DNA from: JAOUEA01 sp963825685
Lineage (GTDB): Bacteria > Actinomycetota > UBA4738 > HRBIN12
DNA length: 64,000 nt
Direction: 5' to 3'
NCBI GenBank assembly: GCA_963825685.1
Contig: CAWGUD010000016.1
Span: forward strand, 124,001-188,000
The translations under genes and the position numbers were made by a program. This document shows positions 40,140 to 51,928 of this stretch, piece by piece; the stretch's first letter is position 1, and each line of letters begins with the position of its first letter. The notes below the pieces were generated by a model. That model ran no database searches. It saw only the letters and a program-made list of their open reading frames with translations, and was not told the DNA's origin.

Positions 40140-41243
40140 GTGAAGTTCCGGTGTGACCGCGATGCGCTGTCCGAGGCGCTGCAGACCGTTCAGCGCGGGG
40201 TGTCGTCGAGACCGGGCATCCCGGCGCTCACGGGGGTGCTGATCGAGGCGACCGACGACGGCCGCCTCACGTTGACGACGACCGACCTCGAGGTCTCGGC
40301 CCGCTTGGCGACCGACGCGCAGGTGAGCGAGCCGGGCATCGCCCTCGTGCCGGCCCGCTTGCTCGGCGACACGGTGAAGTCGCTGTCCGATGCCCCCGTC
40401 GACGTCGAGACCGATCAGTCGCAGGCCCATATCCGCTGCGCCGCATATGAGGGCACCCTGCGCCTCCTGCCGGCCGAGGACTTCCCGGGCCTGCAGGAAC
40501 CGAGCGGCACGAAGATCACGGCCGAGGCCGGCGCGTTCGCCGAGGCGGTGCATCAGGTCGCGCGCGGCGCATCGCGCGATGAGGCTCGGCCGGTGCTGAC
40601 GGGGGTGCTGATCGAGGTCAGCCGCGAGGGCGTGGTGATGGTGGCGACCGACTCGTACCGGCTCGCCGTGCGCGAGCTCGTGGCGACCGCCGACGGCGAA
40701 GGCAAGGCGATCGTGCCCGAGCGCGCGCTGAGCGAGGCGGGCCGGGGCGCCGCCGCCGACGAGAAGGCATCGCTCGAGATCTTCGTCGACGAGTCGCAGG
40801 TGGCGTTCCGCATCGGCGAGCTCACGCTCACGTCGCGGTTGATCGAGGGCGAGTTCCCGAACTACCGCCAGCTCCTGCCCGATCAGCACGAGAGCCGGCT
40901 GACGATCAGTCGCCAACAGCTGCTCGATGCGGTGAGCCGCGTCGGGCTGATGGCTCGCGACACCACGCCGGTGAGGCTGGAGTTCAACGCGCTGGGGGTC
41001 AAGCTCTCGTCGTCGAGCCCCGATCTCGGGCAGGCCGTCGAGACGGTCGAGGCGAGGTACGAGGGCGACGATCTCACGGTCGCCTTCAACCCGCAGTACC
41101 TGGCCGACGGGCTGCGCGCGGCGAACGGCGAGAGCGTCCGCATCGACGTCCGCGACGGGTTGAAGCCCGGGGTCGTGCGGGGCGAGAGCGACGAGTTCAC
41201 CTACCTGGTGATGCCCGTGCGCCTGCCTGCCGCGGTCTCCTGA
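40140..41243 (+). CDS. dnaN: DNA polymerase III beta subunit (sliding clamp)
   Basis: About 367 residues. GTG 40140 (giving MKFRCDRDALSEAL) is preferred over GTG 40131 because the purine-rich AGGGGGTGG would then sit at ribosome-binding distance. The three clamp domains are present and the end reads TYLVMPVRLPAAVS. It tethers the polymerase to DNA. Confidence 0.95.
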   Translation: MKFRCDRDALSEALQTVQRGVSSRPGIPALTGVLIEATDDGRLTLTTTDLEVSARLATDAQVSEPGIALVPARLLGDTVKSLSDAPVDVETDQSQAHIRCAAYEGTLRLLPAEDFPGLQEPSGTKITAEAGAFAEAVHQVARGASRDEARPVLTGVLIEVSREGVVMVATDSYRLAVRELVATADGEGKAIVPERALSEAGRGAAADEKASLEIFVDESQVAFRIGELTLTSRLIEGEFPNYRQLLPDQHESRLTISRQQLLDAVSRVGLMARDTTPVRLEFNALGVKLSSSSPDLGQAVETVEARYEGDDLTVAFNPQYLADGLRAANGESVRIDVRDGLKPGVVRGESDEFTYLVMPVRLPAAVS

Positions 41244-41271
41244 CCGCCGACGATCGGGCTCCCCACCCGCG

Positions 41272-42384
41272 ATGCGCCTGGCCTGGATCGAGCTGCGGCG
41301 GTTCCGCAACCACGAGCGCACGCACCTCGATCCGCTGCGCGACGGCCTGACGGTCGTGGTCGCGCCCAACGGCGAGGGCAAGACGAATCTGCTCGAGGGC
41401 ATGTTCGTGCTGTACGCGCTCGGCTCGCCCAGGGCATCGGCGAACTCGGCGCTCGTGCAGGACGGCCACGACGCGGCCTACGCCCGCGGGGAGTTCGAGA
41501 CCGCGCACGGCAAGGTGCTCGTGGAGGTCGAGATCCCCGTGAAAGGCGCGAGCCGCGTCAAGGTGAACCGATCGCCCGTGCGCCGCAAACGTGACCTGCG
41601 CCGCCAGGTCCGCGCGGTGATGTTCGGGCCGTTCGACCTGCCGATCGTGATCGGCGATCCCTCGAAACGGCGTACGTTCCTCGATGAGGCGGTGACGGCG
41701 CTCTGGCCGCTGAAGGAGAGCGCGTTCACCGCCTACGACCGCGCCCTGCGCCAGCGCAACCGCCTGCTGAAGGAGTGGGACCGTCCCGGCGTGCCCGCCG
41801 GCATCGAGGCCTGGGACGAGGAGCTGGTGCAGGCGGGGACGGCCCTGGTGCAGGCGCGCCACGAGGCGATCGAGCGCCTCGCACCCCATGCCGCCGCGGA
41901 GTTCGAGCACCTCGCCGGTGACGAGCTCGTCGTGCGCTACCACCCGAACGTGTGGGACGCGTCCGACCTCGAGGGCGCGTTCCGGGCGCGGATCGCGGAG
42001 CGCCGAGGCGACGAGCTCGCCCGGCGCACGTCGCTCGTCGGACCGCATCGCGACGATCTCACGCTCGAGGTGCGCGACCTCGGCGCGCGCTCGGCCGGCT
42101 CCCATGGCGAGACGTGGGCGACCGCGCTCTGCCTGCGGATCGGACTGGCGTCCGCGGTGACCGACGAGCTCGGGGAGCCGCCGGTGCTGCTCGTGGACGA
42201 TCCGTTCAGCGCCCTCGACCCCGCCCGGCGCGACCGCCTGCTCACCCGTCTGGCGGCGCGTGAGGGCCAGGTCTTCGTCTCGGTCGCCGACGAGGCCGAC
42301 GTGCCGGCGCACGCCGACGCGGTGTGGGACGTTCAGGCCGGGTTCGTGACACCGCGTGCTGCGGCCGCAGGGGGAACCGGCTGA
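41272..42384 (+). CDS. recF: DNA replication and repair protein RecF
   Basis: 370 residues. The P-loop is APNGEGKTNLLE, the signature region is SAGSHGETWATALCLRIG, and Walker B is LLVDDPFSALD. It loads RecA at gaps. Follows dnaN by 28 nt and overlaps the DUF721 gene by 1 nt. Confidence 0.95.
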   Translation: MRLAWIELRRFRNHERTHLDPLRDGLTVVVAPNGEGKTNLLEGMFVLYALGSPRASANSALVQDGHDAAYARGEFETAHGKVLVEVEIPVKGASRVKVNRSPVRRKRDLRRQVRAVMFGPFDLPIVIGDPSKRRTFLDEAVTALWPLKESAFTAYDRALRQRNRLLKEWDRPGVPAGIEAWDEELVQAGTALVQARHEAIERLAPHAAAEFEHLAGDELVVRYHPNVWDASDLEGAFRARIAERRGDELARRTSLVGPHRDDLTLEVRDLGARSAGSHGETWATALCLRIGLASAVTDELGEPPVLLVDDPFSALDPARRDRLLTRLAAREGQVFVSVADEADVPAHADAVWDVQAGFVTPRAAAAGGTG

Positions 42385-42725
42385 TGCCCGACGCGAAGGG
42401 ATTCGGAGGCCGCAAGCGACCGCGATCGGACGACACCGTCTCGCTGGCCGACATCGTCGACGGGTTGATGCGCGAGCAGGTGTTCAGTCGCGGCATGCCC
42501 GTGGCGCAACTGGCGTCGCGGTGGCCCGAGATCGTGGGGGAGCGGCTCGCCGGCGAGACGGCGCCCGCAGCGTTCGACGACGGGATCCTGACGGTCGAGG
42601 TCTCGAGCGGTCCGTGGGGGGCCCAGGCGAAGTTCCTGCACGAGGAGATCCGCCGCAAGGCCGACGAGGCGCTCGGGGGCGACCGGGTGCACCGGGTCCG
42701 CGTCGTGGTGCGAAATCCCAGGTAG
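42384..42725 (+). CDS. DUF721 (DciA-like) protein
   Basis: 113 residues with the DUF721 core WPEIVGERLAGETAP and LTVEVSSGPWGAQAKFLHEEI. The family includes DciA helicase-operator proteins. The position between recF and gyrB is conserved in actinobacteria. Confidence 0.9.
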   Translation: MPDAKGFGGRKRPRSDDTVSLADIVDGLMREQVFSRGMPVAQLASRWPEIVGERLAGETAPAAFDDGILTVEVSSGPWGAQAKFLHEEIRRKADEALGGDRVHRVRVVVRNPR

Positions 42726-42884
42726 ATAGGCGTTTTCCGACCCCCGGCACCGGTCGGAGGTCGGTCCCCTGCGGTAAGATGGAGACCGGTTCGTGCGACC
42801 TTTCCCGCGCACGCCTCCCGCATCTCGCGAGGGGTTCTGCGTGGGCTCGTCCCGAGGTCTGACGCAGCGTCGAACGGAGGCCCG

Positions 42885-44834
42885 TTGGCAACCAGAACCA
42901 AGAAGAGCCCAGCCGCATACGACTCCAGCAACATCCAGGTCCTCGAGGGACTCGAACCGGTCCGCAAGCGCCCCGGCATGTACATCGGCACCACCAGTGC
43001 CCGCGGGCTGCACCACCTGGTCTACGAGGTCGTCGACAACGCCGTCGACGAGGCGATGGCCGGGTTCGCCGACAAGATCGTGGTCACGATCCACGACGAC
43101 GGCTCGGTGAGCTGCTTCGACAACGGTCGCGGCATCCCCGTCAAGCCGATCCCGGGTGCGAAGGACCGCCGCCCCGCCGTCGAGGTCGTGCTGACCGTGT
43201 TGCACGCCGGCGGCAAGTTCGGCGGCGGGGGCTACGCGATCTCGGGCGGGTTGCACGGCGTGGGCGTCTCGGTCGTGAACGCGCTCAGCGAGAAGCTCGA
43301 CGTCGAGGTCATGCGCGACGGGCACTCGTGGACCCAGTCGTACGAGCGCGGGAAGCGTCTGGGCGCGCTCAAGAAGGGCAGGGCCACGACGAAGACGGGC
43401 ACGCGCGTGCGGTTCTGGCCCGACCCCGAGATCTTCGTCGAGACTCTGGAGTTCAAGCGTGAGACGCTCGCCGAGCGGCTCCACGAGCTGGCGTTCCTCA
43501 ACAAGGGCGTCGAGATCAAGCTCGTCGACGAGCGCGAGACGCCGAAGGCCGAGCAGGTGTTCAAGGCCAACGGCGGCCTCGTCGACTTCGTGAAGTACCT
43601 CGCCCAGGGCAAGGAGACGGTCGACAAGATCATCTCGATCGACACCGGCACGACCGACGACGGCGAGGTCGAGATCGCGATGCAGTGGAACACGGGCTAC
43701 ACCGAGTCCCTCTACTCCTTCGCGAACACGATCAACACCCACGAGGGTGGCATGCACGAGGAGGGTCTGAAGAAGGCCCTCACGAACGTGCTGAACCGCC
43801 ATGCGCGCGCCAAGGGGTTGCTGAAGGAGAAGGACGACAACCTGATCGGGGAGGACGTCCGCGAGGGCCTGATCGCGATCATCTCGGTCAAGCTGCGCGA
43901 CCCCCAGTTCGAGGGGCAGACGAAGACGAAGCTCGGCAACGCGTCGATGCGCTCTCTCGTCGAGACCACGGTGAACGCCGCGTTCGCCACATGGCTCGAG
44001 GAGCACCCCGGCGACGCCAAGCGCATCTTCCTGAAGGCCTCGAGCGCCGCGAAGGCGCGACTGGCGGCCCGCCAGGCCCGCGACCTCACGCGCCGCAAGT
44101 CGTTCCTCGAGAGCGGGTCGCTCCCGGGCAAGCTCGCCGACTGTCAGCTCTCCGACCCCGCGTCCTGTGAGCTCTACATCGTCGAAGGCGATTCGGCCGG
44201 CGGGTCGGCCAAGAGCGCTCGCGACCGCGCGACGCAGGCGATCCTGCCGATCCGCGGCAAGATCCTCAACGTCGAGAAGGCGCGCCTGCACAAGATCCTC
44301 GAGAACAACGAGATCCAGGCCCTGATCACCGCGATCGGCACCGGCATCGGCGACGAGTTCGACATCGAGAAGGCCCGCTATCACCGGGTCGTGCTGATGG
44401 CCGACGCCGACGTCGACGGCGCCCACATCCGCACGCTGCTCCTCACGTACTTCTTCCGCTACATGCCCATGCTGATCGATGCCGGGTACGTGTACCTCGC
44501 GCAGCCTCCCCTGTACCTGCTGAAGCAGGGCAAGGAGGAGCTCTACTTCTACACCGAGCGTGAGTGGGACGAGTTCCGCAAGAACGCGAACGGCCGAGGA
44601 ACCGGCAACAAGAAGATCGGCGATCCGCAGCGGTTCAAGGGTCTCGGCGAGATGGACGCGAACCAGCTCTGGGACACCACGATGGATCCCGAGCATCGCA
44701 CCCTGCTGCAGGTCACGCTCGACGACGCCGTCGCCGCCGACCGTCTCTTCAGCGTGTTGATGGGCGACGACGTGCCGTCTCGCAAGCAGTTCATCGAGAC
44801 CAACGCGAAGTACGTCCGCAATCTCGACGTCTAA
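42885..44834 (+). CDS. gyrB: DNA gyrase subunit B
   Basis: 649 residues, starting at TTG 42885 with GGAGG 5 nt upstream. The GHKL site (VYEVVDNAVDEA, DNGRGIPV, GGLHGVGVSVVNAL) and TOPRIM motif (YIVEGDSAGGSAKSARDRA) are intact. ATPase subunit of gyrase, partner of the GyrA encoded next. Confidence 0.97.
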   Translation: MATRTKKSPAAYDSSNIQVLEGLEPVRKRPGMYIGTTSARGLHHLVYEVVDNAVDEAMAGFADKIVVTIHDDGSVSCFDNGRGIPVKPIPGAKDRRPAVEVVLTVLHAGGKFGGGGYAISGGLHGVGVSVVNALSEKLDVEVMRDGHSWTQSYERGKRLGALKKGRATTKTGTRVRFWPDPEIFVETLEFKRETLAERLHELAFLNKGVEIKLVDERETPKAEQVFKANGGLVDFVKYLAQGKETVDKIISIDTGTTDDGEVEIAMQWNTGYTESLYSFANTINTHEGGMHEEGLKKALTNVLNRHARAKGLLKEKDDNLIGEDVREGLIAIISVKLRDPQFEGQTKTKLGNASMRSLVETTVNAAFATWLEEHPGDAKRIFLKASSAAKARLAARQARDLTRRKSFLESGSLPGKLADCQLSDPASCELYIVEGDSAGGSAKSARDRATQAILPIRGKILNVEKARLHKILENNEIQALITAIGTGIGDEFDIEKARYHRVVLMADADVDGAHIRTLLLTYFFRYMPMLIDAGYVYLAQPPLYLLKQGKEELYFYTEREWDEFRKNANGRGTGNKKIGDPQRFKGLGEMDANQLWDTTMDPEHRTLLQVTLDDAVAADRLFSVLMGDDVPSRKQFIETNAKYVRNLDV

Positions 44835-44886
44835 GGAGCTGATCACACACCGTGGCACGTCGCTCAGGTAGCCGAAGGCGCAGCGG

Positions 44887-47333
<2,447 letters not shown>

Positions 47334-47337
<4 letters not shown>

Positions 47338-47360
47338 GGCGGGGACGCACCCCGCCCTAC
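47334..47360. terminator. Terminator hairpin between gyrA and the M23 gene
   Basis: An 11-bp perfect stem (GTAGGGCGGGG / CCCCGCCCTAC) with a 5-nt loop overlaps the gyrA stop. There is no U tract; it could serve both convergent genes. Confidence 0.7.
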
Positions 47361-47373
47361 CGATCCTCTCGTC

Positions 47374-48159
47374 TCAGCAGACCGCCGTGAGGAACAGGTA
47401 GGGGTCCACCGCCGCGCCGTCGCCCGGATGCCACTCGAAGTGGTTGTGCGGCGCCGTCGCGTTGCCTGTGCTGCCGACGTAGCCGATCACGTCGCCGGCC
47501 TGCACGGCGCCGAGCTTGCCGTAGGCCGACAGATGGGCGTTGTAGACGTATCCGCTCGCGCCGTAGACCTTGACCGAGGTGCCTCCGAGATCGCTGGAGC
47601 CGGCGACGGCCTCGCCGTCGAACGGTGCGATGATCGGCGCGCCGGTCGGAGCCATGATGTCGTTGCCCTGGTGGATGTGGCGGGGCGTGCCCGGCATGTC
47701 ACGGATGTCCCCGAAGCCGTCGGAGATCGTCACGGGGCCGTCGACCGGACACCGCTGCAGCGGAAGCGATTCGATCCACTCCGCGAGACCGGTGCGCTTC
47801 GACCTGAGGTCGCGGATGCGCGCGCGGGTCGAGCGGACCAGTTCGCGCTCCTCGGCGCGCAGGTCCTCGATCCGCTCGATCTGGCGCTGGCGGTAGATGC
47901 GGGAACGCGCCCGGTCGCCGACGTTGGCGGCCCCCGGGGCGTTACGGAGACGCGCCTGGGTGAACCGGATGCGCTGGTGCAGCGCCACACGGCGCAGGCG
48001 TCTGGTCTCCTGCATCTCCTCGATGCGCTTCTGGAGATCGTGCTTCTGGCGCAGGGCGACGTCCACGGATGACTCCGCGTTGGCCGCCACGACCAGCCCG
48101 GCGATCACCAAGCTTCCTGACACTGCGATCGCCATCAGGCGAGCCGTACGGTTCCGCAT
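47374..48159 (-). CDS. Secreted M23 (LytM) peptidase with coiled coil
   Basis: 261 residues. A signal peptide (about residues 1-28) is followed by an Arg/Glu-rich coiled coil (about 35-120). The M23 domain has HIHQGND with the first His and Asp, and HNHFEWHP with the HxH pair. It should cleave peptidoglycan cross-bridges or stems outside the cell. It has a paralogue at 61182-61990 of the same architecture, including the upstream motif. Confidence 0.92.
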   Translation of the reverse strand: MRNRTARLMAIAVSGSLVIAGLVVAANAESSVDVALRQKHDLQKRIEEMQETRRLRRVALHQRIRFTQARLRNAPGAANVGDRARSRIYRQRQIERIEDLRAEERELVRSTRARIRDLRSKRTGLAEWIESLPLQRCPVDGPVTISDGFGDIRDMPGTPRHIHQGNDIMAPTGAPIIAPFDGEAVAGSSDLGGTSVKVYGASGYVYNAHLSAYGKLGAVQAGDVIGYVGSTGNATAPHNHFEWHPGDGAAVDPYLFLTAVC

Positions 48160-48194
48160 CAGATCGTTCTCCCTCTCCCCTCGATGTCCTACTG

Positions 48195-48226
48195 CGGTAT
48201 CGGCAGGGAGGACGGCGGGCCTTGAG
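48195..48226 (-). promoter_or_regulatory. Sigma-28/WhiG-like promoter of the first M23 gene
   Basis: On the minus strand CTCAA (48226-48222) is followed after 18 nt by CCGATACC (48203-48196). CTAAA and CCGATA(A/T) are the -35 and -10 of the FliA/SigD/WhiG class. The start would lie about 28 nt before ATG 48159, leaving room for the GGGAG there. Confidence 0.5.
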
Positions 48227-48262
48227 CGATCCGGGTGAGAACTACGTAGTCATCTCGGTCTG

Positions 48263-48556
48263 ATGTCGACGGAGGCTACGTACGGGATGATGCGGTCCAT
48301 GGATGGCGGCCCCGCGACGATCGTGTTGGCGACGGCGTTCTTCCTCGTCGGTCTGTCCGGCGTGCGCTCCGGGCGGGTGCTGGGGGCGTGGTTCACCCTG
48401 CTCGCCGCCTCCGGCGCCGGTATCGCGATCGGCTGCCTGCTCGTACAGGACCAGGTCGACACCGCATCGTGGATCATCGCGCCGGTCGCAGGCGCGATCT
48501 TGGCCGTCGTACACGCTCGCGTGCTGTTCGCGCCCGGCGGCCCGTTCCGAACGTGA
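48263..48556 (+). CDS. Small three-segment membrane protein
   Basis: 97 residues with three hydrophobic segments (TIVLATAFFLVGLSGV, AWFTLLAASGAGIAIG, ASWIIAPVAGAILAVV). No recognised family. Divergent from the M23 gene and 58 nt ahead of the DUF3566 gene. Coding use fits its neighbours. Confidence 0.6.
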   Translation: MSTEATYGMMRSMDGGPATIVLATAFFLVGLSGVRSGRVLGAWFTLLAASGAGIAIGCLLVQDQVDTASWIIAPVAGAILAVVHARVLFAPGGPFRT

Positions 48557-48614
48557 GGCTCCGGGTACTTGCGTCGGCCAGGGCGTACCCTTAGGACTTC
48601 GTCCCGAGGAGTTG

Positions 48615-49250
48615 GTGCACACGGCCGAGCAACCGGAGACCGCCGAACCGCGTCAGCCGCAGCGCGGCCCCGACTCGGGTGTGTCCGTGCCACAGCCGCG
48701 CGTGGTCGCGACCGCGATCGACGCCCCGGCGGCAGCGTCCCCGACCCCGTCACCGGCGCCGACCACCCCGACGCCGCCCTCCGGACCAGAGGGATCGTTC
48801 GCCGCCGGCCCGCAGACGCCTCGTGCCGCGCGCGCGGCTCAGCCCTCACGCCCGCCACGCATGCGCTCGGCGCCGCGCCGCACCCGGGTGGTGGTGCGCA
48901 AGGTCGGGCCGTTGTCGGTCCTGAAGTTCTCGCTGCTGTTCTACCTGTGCCTGATGCTGATCGTGCTGTTCGCGATGGTGATCGTCTACGGCGTCCTCGC
49001 CGCCGCGGGGGCGATCGACTCGCTCGAGACGGTGCTCGGATACATCTTCGGCACGGGCACGACCTCGACCGGGGGCGCGGAACCACTCGAGATCGACGGC
49101 GGCTCGCTCTTCATGTGGGGGCTCTTCGGCGGGCTCACCTTCGTCGTGGTCTGGTCGGTGATCAACGTCTTCATCGCGATGCTCTACAACCTGATCAGCG
49201 ACATCATCGGCGGGGTCGAGGTCACCCTCGCGGAGCGTCCACGTCACTGA
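48615..49250 (+). CDS. DUF3566 membrane protein (Rv0007 position)
   Basis: About 211 residues from GTG 48615, with GAGGAG close upstream. A Pro/Ala-rich N-terminal half of about 90 residues leads to the DUF3566 core VVVRKVGPLSVLKFSLLFYL and a second membrane segment ending VFIAMLYNLISDIIGG. The place after gyrA and before tRNA-Ile matches mycobacteria. Function unknown; homologues there affect division or growth. Confidence 0.88.
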   Translation: MHTAEQPETAEPRQPQRGPDSGVSVPQPRVVATAIDAPAAASPTPSPAPTTPTPPSGPEGSFAAGPQTPRAARAAQPSRPPRMRSAPRRTRVVVRKVGPLSVLKFSLLFYLCLMLIVLFAMVIVYGVLAAAGAIDSLETVLGYIFGTGTTSTGGAEPLEIDGGSLFMWGLFGGLTFVVVWSVINVFIAMLYNLISDIIGGVEVTLAERPRH

Positions 49251-49268
49251 CGGCCGTCGAGCGTTCGT

Positions 49269-49298
49269 TTGACACGTGTTTCTGGCCGTGGCTACGCT
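49269..49298 (+). promoter_or_regulatory. Promoter of tRNA-Ile
   Basis: TTGACA (49269-49274), 18-nt spacer, TACGCT (49293-49298). The start would be about 24 nt before the tRNA. Confidence 0.65.
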
Positions 49299-49328
49299 GC
49301 CACGAGGGCGATCGGCCCCGATGAGTTG

Positions 49329-49403
49329 GGGCCTGTAGCTCAGCCCGGTTAGAGCGCTTCCCTGATAAGGAAGAGGTCGATGGTTCAAGTCCATCCAGGC
49401 CCA
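49329..49403 (+). tRNA. tRNA-Ile (GAT)
   Basis: A 75-nt cloverleaf with acceptor GGGCCTG/CAGGCCC, anticodon stem TTCCC-TGATAAG-GGAAG-like with anticodon GAT, and T arm GGTTCAAGTCC. CCA is not encoded. Confidence 0.95.
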
Positions 49404-49426
49404 CTCCCGGAAGGAGGGCTCCTCCC

Positions 49427-49618
49427 ATGACAGACGAAACAACCGTGACGGTCGAGGCCGTCGAGGAGAAGAAGAAGGGCGGATTCTTGAAGAAGCTCAT
49501 GAAGATCGCCGTGATCGGCGCGATGATCGCGGCGGTCGTGGCATTCGTGAAACGTCGTCGCGGCGACGATCTCGATGACGTCGAGTGGCAGGAGCTGCCG
49601 CCGCCCGCCGGCGGCTGA
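49427..49618 (+). CDS. Small single-pass membrane protein
   Basis: 63 residues: an acidic start, KKKGGFLKKLMK, a membrane helix (IAVIGAMIAAVVAFV), then KRRRGDD and an acidic end. GGAAGGAGG lies about 10 nt upstream. It follows the tRNA by 23 nt and a strong hairpin follows it. Family not recognised. Confidence 0.75.
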   Translation: MTDETTVTVEAVEEKKKGGFLKKLMKIAVIGAMIAAVVAFVKRRRGDDLDDVEWQELPPPAGG

Positions 49619-49626
49619 CCGAGCCA

Positions 49627-49645
49627 CCGCCGGCCGAGCCGGCGG
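49627..49645 (+). repeat. Short hairpin after the 63-residue gene
   Basis: CCGCCGGC and GCCGGCGG pair over a 3-nt loop, just before the larger hairpin at 49656-49683. Confidence 0.5.
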
Positions 49646-49655
49646 TTCGTTCCAC

Positions 49656-49683
49656 GGAAGGCCCGCCATGCGGCGGGCCTTCC
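49656..49683 (+). terminator. Strong terminator hairpin
   Basis: GGAAGGCCCGCC and GGCGGGCCTTCC form a perfect 12-bp stem with a 4-nt loop, followed by a pyrimidine-rich GCTTCTC. Confidence 0.75.
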
Positions 49684-49737
49684 GCTTCTCGTCGACCGTC
49701 ACGGCCCGGAGGGCGACTGCCCAAGGGGACCCGTCGA

Positions 49738-49750
49738 TAGACTCCGGCGC
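49738..49750 (+). promoter_or_regulatory. Leaderless -10 element of the GNAT gene
   Basis: TAGACT (49738-49743), 7 nt, then GTG 49751. The best of the leaderless-type elements here. Confidence 0.55.
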
Positions 49751-50584
49751 GTGGACGGACCCGCGTGGGCACTGGCGAACGACGCGGCGTCGGCGGCCGG
49801 CGTGCGCCTGCGCCCTCTCACCTCCCTCGACGACGCGGACGCGATCCTGCGCGTCATGATGGCCACGTGGGGCGAGGCGATCCCCAGGGAGACGGTCAAG
49901 GCGCTCGCGGGATCGGGCAACGTCCCGTGGGGGGCGCACGACGGCGACGAGTTGATCGGCTACGTGCTCGGCTGGGCCGCCATCTCGCCTGACGACGGGC
50001 TCCACGAACACTCGCACATGCTCGCCGCTCTTCCCGATCGGCGGCATGCCGGCGTCGGGTACGCGCTCAAGCTGGCCCAACGCGCATCGTGCCTCGACCG
50101 TGGCATCCACCTCGTGCGCTGGACGTTCGACCCGTTGGTCGCCCGCAACGCTCACCTGAACGTGAACAAGCTGGGCGCCACGTGCGACCGGTTCCATCGG
50201 GACTACTACGGACAGATGCCCGACTCGATCAACACGGGCGACCGCAGCGACCGGCTCGTGGTCCGGTGGACGCTCGATGCGACCCCCGCCGCCCCGCCGA
50301 TCCCCGAGGGGGCACGGGTGATCCTCCGCAGCACCGGCTCGGTCGACGCTCCCGTCCCCGAGGTCGTGGGCGACCCGCATCGGGACGAGGTGGTCGCCGT
50401 ACAGATCCCTCGCGATCATGCGGCGGTGCGCGTCGCCGACCCGTCGCTCGGCTCGGCATGGCGTGAGGTCGCCGGTTCCACGCTCGACGCCTGCATGCTC
50501 ACCGGCCTCTCCGTCGTCGCCTTCGAACCCGACCGCGAGGGCGGGCGCCCGACATACGTGCTCGCCTCGGAGCCGACCCCATGA
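49751..50584 (+). CDS. GNAT-type acetyl/acyltransferase (COG3375-like)
   Basis: 277 residues. A GNAT core (GVRLRPLTSLDDADAILRVM, GDELIGYVLGWA, LPDRRHAGVGYALKLAQR) is followed by VRWTFDPLVARNAHLNVNKLG, a signature of the predicted-acyltransferase group found next to MenC-like enzymes. It overlaps the enolase-superfamily gene by 4 nt. In that context it may N-succinylate amino acids; this is inferred from neighbourhood and family. Confidence 0.85.
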   Translation: MDGPAWALANDAASAAGVRLRPLTSLDDADAILRVMMATWGEAIPRETVKALAGSGNVPWGAHDGDELIGYVLGWAAISPDDGLHEHSHMLAALPDRRHAGVGYALKLAQRASCLDRGIHLVRWTFDPLVARNAHLNVNKLGATCDRFHRDYYGQMPDSINTGDRSDRLVVRWTLDATPAAPPIPEGARVILRSTGSVDAPVPEVVGDPHRDEVVAVQIPRDHAAVRVADPSLGSAWREVAGSTLDACMLTGLSVVAFEPDREGGRPTYVLASEPTP

Positions 50585-51694
50585 GCAACGTGCGCAACGT
50601 CGAGCTGCGGTTGATCGGGTTGCCGTTGGTGCGACCGTTCCGCACGAGCTTCGGGACGTCGACCGCGAAGGAGTGCATCCTCGTCCGGGTCGAGACCGAC
50701 GAGGGGGAAGGGTGGGGGGAGTGCGTCGCCGACGTCGAGCCCGGCTACAGCGAGGAGTTCAACGAAGGCGCGTGGCTCGTGATCCGCGATCACCTGGCCC
50801 CCGCGCTCCTGCGGGCCGATCACGTCGGGATCGACGATCTCGACCGTCTCCTCGGGCACGTCCGTGGGAACCCGATGGCCAAGGCCGCGTTGATCGACGC
50901 CGTGGTCGACGCCCGGCTCCGCGCGGACGGTGTCTCGCTGGCCGAGTGGCTGGGCGCCGATCGCGACCGGGTGACCTGCGGGGTGTCGATCGGCATCACC
51001 GACACCACCGAGGCGCTGCTCGATCAGGTCGATGGCTACCTCGCCGAGGGGTACCGCCGCATCAAGCTCAAGATCGAGCCCGGCATCGACGTCGAGCGTG
51101 TGGGCGCGGTGCGAGCCGCGCATCCCGACATCGCTCTCAGCGTGGACGCCAATGCGGCGTACACGATCGAGGATCTGGATGTGTTCCGGGCGCTGGACGC
51201 CTACGACCTGCTGATGATCGAGCAGCCGCTGCATCACACCGACCTCGTGCGCCACGCCGAGCTTCAGCGCGCTGATCCGCACGGACCTGTGCCTCGACGA
51301 GTCGATCAGGTCGGCCGCCGACGCGGTCGCGGCGCTCGAGCTGGGCAGCTGTCGCATCGTGAACATCAAGCAGGGGCGGGTGGGCGGCATCGTCGAGGCG
51401 CGGCGGGTGCACGACGTGTGCCGAGCGGCCGGGGTGCCGGTCTGGTGCGGGGGCATGCTCGAGACCGGGATCGGACGGGCGCAGAACCTCGCCCTCGCGG
51501 CGATGCCGGGGTTCACGCTGCCCGGCGACACCAGCGCGAGCGCTCGGTACTTCCTCGACGACCTCACCGAGCCGTTCGTGATGGCTCTCGACGGCACGAT
51601 GGCGGTGCCCACGGGGCCGGGCATCGGGGTGGCTCCGCGTGCCGATCGCCTCGCCGACACGACGCTGCGCCGAGAGTCGGTCGGGAAAGTGTGA
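50581..51694 (+). CDS. menC: MenC-like o-succinylbenzoate synthase / N-succinylamino acid racemase (frameshift)
   Basis: About 370 residues of the enolase superfamily. RIKLKIEPG carries the KxK pair, SVDANAAY and MIEQPL supply the metal ligands, and NIKQGRVGG the second catalytic Lys. An extra base near 51270 breaks the frame; correction gives a CLDESIRSA segment. Pairing with a GNAT enzyme favours N-succinylamino acid racemase over menaquinone synthesis, but both activities occur in the family. No M20 hydrolase is near. Confidence 0.85.
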
Positions 51695-51712
51695 CAAGAA
51701 CCCGGCTCGCGT

Positions 51713-51742
51713 TTGACGCCCCAGGCCCGCCGGCCGTATCGT
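51713..51742 (+). promoter_or_regulatory. Putative promoter of the repeat-protein gene
   Basis: TTGACG (51713-51718), 18-nt spacer, TATCGT (51737-51742). The 234-base gap before 51929 holds nothing else I can name; the leader would be about 180 nt. Confidence 0.4.
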
Positions 51743-51928
51743 CCGTCTCGAGAGACCGCTGGGGCCCCCGGGTTCCGGCGGTTTCTCACTTTCAGGGTCC
51801 GTTCGCGTCTTCCCATGTGCTTGAGCCGAGGGCTCGCACGGGCGACCATACGCAGACGCGTCCGCCGCGCGCCGCGAACCCGGCATCCGCCGGATCGTCG
51901 TTTCCCCACCGAGCGGACCTGGAGTGAC

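Noticed and set aside
48160..48262. A c-di-AMP riboswitch before the M23 genes, as in other actinobacteria
   Set aside because: The leaders are too short and the conserved core is absent; only the CTCAA/CCGATACC element is shared.
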